From positions 3,285,344 through 3,349,343 of the forward strand of contig NW_004450330.1 in the NCBI RefSeq assembly GCF_000321225.1: a stretch of 64,000 nt of DNA. The letters are read 5' to 3'. Source of the DNA: Odobenus rosmarus divergens. Taxonomy: Eukaryota; Chordata; Mammalia; Carnivora; Odobenidae. Below are positions 58,810 to 64,000 of this stretch, piece after piece. Every line of letters begins with the position of its first letter. The first letter of the stretch is position 1. The notes below the pieces were generated by a model. The model searched no databases, was not told the DNA's origin, and saw only the letters and a program-made list of their open reading frames with translations. The translations under genes and the position numbers were made by a program.

Positions 58810-58980
58810 ATTTGTTTTACATATATTTTCACATTCCTTATTTTACTTTTTCCACAATACCCCTAGAGAATGGTGGGCAGGCTTTGTCATTTCCTACATA
58901 TGCTTAAGATGAAGAAGCCTGAACACCAGCATCTTAAGTGTCTTGCCCAAGGTCAAATAGTATTAAATCTGATGCTTTTT
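58810..58980 (-). mobile_element. MIR fragment, reversed
   Basis: 'TTTCACATTCCTTATTTTAC', 'GATGAAGAAGCCTGAACACC' and 'GTGTCTTGCCCAAGGTCAAA' in reversed MIR order. Confidence 0.75.
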
Positions 58981-59084
58981 AAATTAAACATTTTGATCCC
59001 ATTTGCTGTTCAACTGTAATATGGGTTTGCAACAAAGGACAAATTACTTAGTTTTATTTATGGTTACTTGGAAGAATCTGTGGC

Positions 59085-59275
59085 ATCCCCTTAGAGTAAT
59101 TTCACCCTCCTGCCCAGTGGATTTGGTGCCTCCTGGTTTCCTATCAAACAAATTCCAGACTCCTCAGCCTGGGCTTAAAGGTCCACATTCTCTCCTGTCC
59201 TGTTCCTCCCAATCTTCCATTTACCGACCTCTTAGCATTTCTGTAGCATTCCCTCCCCTGCCCCCATAATCACTC
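59085..59275 (+). mobile_element. L2 fragment
   Basis: 'AAATTCCAGACTCCTCAGCC' then 'TGGGCTTAAAGGTCCACATT' and a CT-rich run match the L2 region upstream of its 3' end. Confidence 0.65.
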
Positions 59276-59724
59276 TGAGTACAAGGTAGATGGCATAGAA
59301 TGTTAGAAATGGGGTATTCTTAATTCATATATGGACTTCCTCTATTAAAAATTATAAGGAATCCTCAAAGAGAAAACTGTTTTGCCTATGTGCATCTTTG
59401 GAAGGGTCACTGATTTAGAAATACCAGAGATACTGTTTTAATATATAGATACTTGTCCCAGCACCTGCTGCTGCTCTCCCAGAGGGGTATTCATTGGCTG
59501 GCAGCTAGAGAACCACACTTTCTTTTGTTTAGGCATAAATCACGGAGTGGGAGGCGACGGGGTCAAAGTCTGTGCCTGGGAAGATCATGGCCAGTGTCCT
59601 TTCACAGGCAAAAAGGATAACAGAAGGTAGTATTTCATGCTGTAATTTTTATATATATTCTCCATTTTAAAAGCCTACTCTGTTTTTATGTCTTTAAACT
59701 CTATTTTATGGGGCAGGGGAAAAT
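59276..59724. other. No gene recognised
   Basis: Nothing that I can support. Confidence 0.5.
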
Positions 59725-59955
59725 AACACTAGATTTAGGGTCAGACAAACCTGGAGATGCATCTTGGTTTTACCAGATGGACCGTCTTGGGCAAGTCAGA
59801 TAGTCTTTCCTAAAATCAATTTCTTTGCTATCAAGTGAATATAGTAAATTATCTAACTAGCAAGGTGGTTGTTAGGTTTAAATAAGATATACTATTTAGA
59901 GATGATCTTCTACACAGTGCTTTTCCTATATATACTAGGTACTCAAGGTATAATT
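59725..59955 (+). mobile_element. MIR element
   Basis: 'TAGGGTCAGACAAACCTGGA', 'GACCGTCTTGGGCAAGTCAG', 'AGGTGGTTGTTAGGTTTAAA' and 'ACACAGTGCTTTTCCTATAT' in order. Confidence 0.88.
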
Positions 59956-60000
59956 GGAAAAATGACAGTGTTTTTTGTTGTCCCCAAGTAACTTCATTTT

Positions 60001-60177
60001 TTTTTTAAAGATTTTATTTATTTATTCATGAAAGACAGAGAGAGAGAGAGAGAGAGGCAGTGGGAGAAGCAGGCTCCCAAGGAGCAGGGAGCCTGACGCG
60101 GGACTCCATCCCAGGACCCTGGGATCATGACCTGAGCCCAAGGCAGACGCTTAACCATCTGAGCCACCCAGGCACCC
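60001..60177 (-). mobile_element. SINEC, slightly short
   Basis: T run, AAGATTTTATTTATTTATTC, GA run, shortened body and head CTGAGCCACCCAGGCACCC. The target duplication AGTAACTTCATTTT is exact at 59987-60000 and 60178-60191. Confidence 0.96.
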
Positions 60178-60191
60178 AGTAACTTCATTTT

Positions 60192-60639
60192 TGTAAACAT
60201 TCAATCTCTATTTCTATCTGTACTTTGTGCTTCTATATTAGTGTATACTAGAGTACTTTTGGTATGGCTTAATGATTTAAGCATGTACTGAACAGCTTTT
60301 GCATATTGAACTAGCTGCTGTGTGGATGTCAATACACAGGCAACAATGAGTTTAAGGACACAGCTTAAAAAGTGTTAAATGGGGAGGTATAGATTGTAAG
60401 TTGCAGTAAAATCCTAGTAAAAAGACTCTTAAGAAGTTAAGATAGTCTAAGGAGATATGATGGATGTAAGGTGACTCTCGTTGAGGCTAGAAGGATGAAT
60501 TGGATGTAGCTAAGCAGAGTAGAGGAGATTAAGCCTTCGGGGGGGGGCGTGGCAAGAGTGGGACACAATGTCAACATTATTGTTGACGTGTACATGGTTG
60601 TGCCATAATGAGATTGCTGTCCTTGAGCAAAGAATGGGT
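60192..60639. other. No gene recognised
   Basis: Contains a G run followed by GCGTGG at 60540-60550. No gene signal. Confidence 0.45.
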
Positions 60640-61160
60640 TTAGAGCACAAAGATGTATGAGGGCACGTCTATCTTTGGTAGGAAGGATGCACATTGTAAA
60701 GAGCCTTCAAAACCAGGTGAGATATAATTTTGATTGAAAAACAGCAAGGACGTAAGTACACATTCAAGAGCAAAACAGTGATATGTATATATATATATAT
60801 ATATATCTCCATTGGTTGTGTGTAGAATAAATTGGATGGAAGAGAAAAGCTTATTTAACAGTTTTTGATGCAGGGCATGATGTACAAGTGAGAGTCTGTA
60901 GTTGGTTGTCCTGGGGATGAGGTAAGGAGGACTGGTGGTGGGGATATGATGAAGAGGCATTTTAGGCAAATTATTAATAGGACTTAAGAATACACAAATT
61001 CTAGAGGAAGGCAGGCAAATTCCAGTGTTTCTGCATTGGAAGATAATGTAATGGTGAAACTCTCATGATAAGTTGGGAAGAAGGTCTGTGTTTTAGGAAG
61101 ATCATGAATTAGGTTTTGAGAATGCTGAACTAGCGGAGGGACACCCACAAGTTAATGTCC
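60640..61160. repeat. Ancient dispersed repeat, family not named
   Basis: 'CATTGTAAAGAGCCTTCAAA' and 'TGATTGAAAAACAGCAAGGA', then 'GTTTTAGGAAGATCATGAAT' and 'TAGGTTTTGAGAATGCTGAA', correspond loosely to a long old repeat with the phrase order seen at 38940-39345. An AT microsatellite sits inside it. Confidence 0.4.
60781..60807. repeat. (AT)n microsatellite
   Basis: About eleven uninterrupted TA units preceded by ATATG. Likely length-variable between individuals. Confidence 0.92.
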
Positions 61161-63251
61161 TGTTGGCACTTGTAGGTACTGGAATCAACATGGTTTAAAG
61201 CAAGTTCCTTAATGCTATCCTGAACCTGAACTGAAACACTAATCTCTAGTCTCTCAACTCTAATCTAATCCTTGTGCCAATTTTATGCATAAATGGCGAC
61301 AGGAAGCAACTGGCACAATGAAAAGAAAAAAAGGAGAGAGAACATGAATCTTAAGCCAAAGGAGATTGATTTCATTCCCTAATTGCTTCTGGGCAGCCCT
61401 TTCATTAATGGATTGGATAATTGTGGTGGTTATGGTAAAGGAAACGTCTCTTTGGTATCTCCCTCTCAGATACATACTGAGGAATGATATTTCTTCAGGT
61501 TGCCGTGAGTTTTGTAGGATCCAGGCTTCTCCAATCTTTCATAAACCATAAGTTTAAAATGAGCACACCTTTCCAGTTTCTAATTCACTGAACATTGAAT
61601 GGAAAAACCCATGCTATGTCAAGATTCTCTGTCTCCTCTCACATTAACTGAATTGGGAAAATTGAAAACAGGTGAGTAGTTGAGTTAATAAAAATCCAAT
61701 CAAATGCATTTTTATCCTATTCTAAGTCTTCATTATATGAGGTTCTTTGGCCTATGCCTGATGAACTCAAGGTAAAGTGACTATAATTTTGTGCCAGCTA
61801 CAGAAATATCCAACAGCTTTTATGTCTTCTTTATAACATAGCTAAGTATAAATATCGAGTTATCTGGTTTCCACTTTCATCTTAAAACAAGTCAGGCATT
61901 CAGAAATGTGCCTTCATCACTTCTTAGTCTTTTCTCCTTTTTAGTCAGTGGTCTAGATCTTAGACTTTCCCACAAGGCCTATTTACTGACTATTAAATTT
62001 GTTTTTGAATATATTCTTGGGGTTTTCCTGAAGAACAACGCAACTCTTTCAAAGTCTGTAAGTACTTTTTGAGGAATAACATTTCCAGATTTCTGCTAAA
62101 GATGATGCATATGAAAAGCAATGCAGGGCACCTTGGAAGCTGTCATTCAGAGAAATCCTCATAAGGCAGGTTCTTAAAGAGGGGTTGGGTGAGGCTGATT
62201 CCTCTCCTACTTCTCATGGAAAGGCTGTGGAAACCTTGTAATACATCATTACAGTGGATTCTGTCATTTCTCAATGCTCATGACTTCCTTTCGGCAACAC
62301 ACCTACCCCACATGGCCTAAGCACAGTATCGAAGTTAGGAGATGATGACGCCAATGCCACAAGTCACTGATGGTCTTAGTAATAGAGGAGAGGGTGATGT
62401 GGCCCCCATACAAGTCCCCAGTACCATTTCACAAACAAAGGAAATGATCTCTCTTAGTCACTTACAGGATATCCCACTAATCTTTCTTTTTTCTTGTCGC
62501 AAATTGGGAGGGGGGTGGATACCAAGAAAAAACTTTTATTTCATTCCCTGAACTGAGAAGTACAAAGTATAGTGACTCAGTGTTTTCTTGCTGTTTACAA
62601 CCTGTTCAGTACATTATTTCTAGAAAACCATATGTAAAGATTGCTTCTATTTAAGAATGGTTGATGGTTTCTGCTGCCTCATATGCTATATTTCTCTTTC
62701 TGATAAATGGCAGTGGAATAATTCCAGGATGACTATGATATAAGCCTAAGAGATCAACATTATTTCCTTGGTGAATTGATTACTTTCCTCTGAATTTATA
62801 GTTCCTACCAGGACCGCAAATTAATATGGTTGATGCACTTAGTTATACAGATTGTGCTTTACATTTAAATGCAGGCAGCTTAGACATTAAATGTTCCAAG
62901 TTTGTAACTCATAATCAGATTGTAGATCCTGTGAACAAGAGGAGGTATTTGTATCATGTCTGAAAAGAAAATGTTTTTGAAATAGTGGTGGGGCACTCTG
63001 GGATACTATATTCTGGAACATGAACCATATGGCAGTAGCCATCTATTATTCATTATATCAACACGTATTCAATTCAACATCTGACTCTGCGTTCACACCT
63101 AGGAGAAATGGACACAGGCAGCAATAGAATGGGAAGGTTATATGTAGTGTATATGCACATACATAATACATTACATATGCATGTGTGAAATTACTGTATA
63201 GGATCAACATAATTTTAAAATTGTGCTTATGTATGTGTTATAAGAAGCTTT
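61161..63251. other. No gene recognised
   Basis: About 2.1 kb without a repeat or gene that I can support. It includes a short alternating purine/pyrimidine stretch near 63140-63185. Confidence 0.45.
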
Positions 63252-63261
63252 TGTTTTTCAG

Positions 63262-63286
63262 ATGTACAACCCTTCTGTTTTTGAAG
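63262..63286 (+). other. Candidate 25-nt microexon
   Basis: A strong acceptor (GCTTTTGTTTTTCAG, ending 63261) and a strong donor (GAAG|GTGAGT, starting 63287) enclose 25 bases that read ATG TAC AAC CCT TCT GTT TTT GAA G, i.e. MYNPSVFE plus one base. The length is not a multiple of three, so inclusion would shift frame. Microexons of this size exist in vertebrate neuronal genes. It cannot be in one transcript after the candidate terminal exon at 36637. No family is recognised, and chance pairing of good splice sites is possible. Confidence 0.28.
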
Positions 63287-63403
63287 GTGAGTTCCTGGGA
63301 GAGGGAAAAGTAATCATAAAAGTTGTGATTTTTTGCGGGGGGGGGGTTGTTGCTACCTGTGCAAGTCGTAATGTAACCCAACACCGTCCTTACCCAAATA
63401 CAG

Positions 63404-63540
63404 GATTTTTTTTATTATGTTATATTAATCACCATACATTACATCATTAGTTTTTGAGGTAGTGTTCCATGATTCATTGTTTGCATTTAACACCCAGTGC
63501 TCCATTCAGTACATGCCCTCCTTAATACCCATCACCAGGC
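63404..63540 (-). mobile_element. 5'-truncated carnivore L1 3' end, reversed
   Basis: T run, then 'ATTAATCACCATACATTACA', 'TCATTAGTTTTTGAGGTAGT', 'GTTCCATGATTCATTGTTTG' and 'ACACCCAGTGCTCC'. This is the reverse of the same 3' end found at 7300-7400. Only about 135 bp remain. I cannot fix the target duplication. Confidence 0.9.
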
Positions 63541-64000
63541 TTTTAGAACGAAGAAGACTTTTGAAATGATCTTCCCAAACCTTCTCAGATTCGCGGTCCA
63601 AAAGTCAGTGGAGGGTCCACGAAGCAAATGACAAGTGGGGCAGTCCATGCCTCAGTGGTGGAGCTGGTGCTCTGGCCCAGTGTTTTGCTCTTGCTACTTC
63701 ATGTTTTGCAGTTTCTTTAACTACAGATGATTGCAAAGTGGAATCGCAATTCCTGCCTTCCATGGCTGTTTCGATTATGGTTGTCTTCAGGATATTCCTG
63801 GGGCACACTAAAATTATAATTTGTTGGATTCTATATTTTGAATCCTGAATTATGACATCCACGCACACAGAAAGAAGGTATTGTGACTAGTGTCGTTATT
63901 TAAAAAAAATAGAATCATTTTTCCTTAATATTTTCCTTAGGTTTAAGGATACAGTTGTGAACAAATGTTGGGGCAAAAATATAATTTCTTTCAATATTGA
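63541..64000. other. No gene recognised
   Basis: The minus-strand frame at 63605-63868 (87 codons) has no supporting signals. The window ends in AT-rich DNA. Confidence 0.45.

Noticed and set aside
1061..60177. SINEC heads as tRNA genes
   Set aside because: The tRNA-like heads are part of ~200-bp elements with A-rich tails and target duplications, and are too diverged to be functional tRNAs.
1..64000. CRISPR array, operon, prophage or integron
   Set aside because: No regularly spaced direct repeats, no clustered long ORFs, no Shine-Dalgarno pattern; the DNA is clearly mammalian.

Overview
The window is ordinary non-coding mammalian nuclear DNA from a carnivore. The clearest marker is a recurring ~200-bp tRNA-derived SINE of the SINEC type (core 'CCTGGGTGGCTCAGT', CT-rich body, AATAAATAAA tail), with 13 near full-length copies, most with readable target-site duplications (TSDs). 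Two inserts carry the carnivore L1 3' end ('GGAGCACTGGGTGTTAT'). No copy has the dog-lineage SINEC_Cf head, and several copies lack bases in the 'TCAG-C-TTAAGCG' stretch, as arctoid subfamilies do. I therefore infer a non-canid caniform (bear, seal or mustelid type); this rests on repeat type only. I see no bacterial-style operons, CRISPR array or rRNA, and no intact protein-coding gene. Nearly all ORFs are short and repeat-derived or random-looking. Layout: 1-9.2 kb is AT-rich DNA with seven SINEC copies and a truncated L1. From 9.2 to 30.1 kb there is no SINEC. That span holds a degraded protein-like segment on the minus strand (about 10.7-11.85 kb), a MIR split by a MER5-type DNA transposon (15.95-16.35 kb), a locally CpG-rich zone (20.8-21.3 kb) followed by a possible short exon (21,778-21,865), and a ~4-kb stack of old L1 sequence interrupted by a MaLR-type LTR (22.8-26.97 kb). 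From 30 to 35.6 kb there are more L1 3' ends in both orientations and two SINECs. From 36.6 to 39.5 kb there is a possible terminal exon and an ancient repeat. From 41.5 to 46.5 kb old MIR, L2, MER5 and LTR fragments are packed densely. The stretch 47.0-48.9 kb is AT-rich and shows no repeat I recognise. From 48.9 to 64 kb there are LTR fragments, MIR/L2 pieces, four SINECs, a possible 25-nt microexon (63,262-63,286) and a truncated L1. The window could be intergenic or lie inside a large intron; sequence alone does not decide. The three candidate exons are weak, unconnected predictions. I found no convincing new biological system. The items most worth checking are the unidentified pseudogene-like block, the CpG zone plus start-codon exon, the splice-flanked microexon and the nested transposon structures. 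Repeat family names come from remembered consensus sequences, without a database search, and boundaries of old repeats are approximate.
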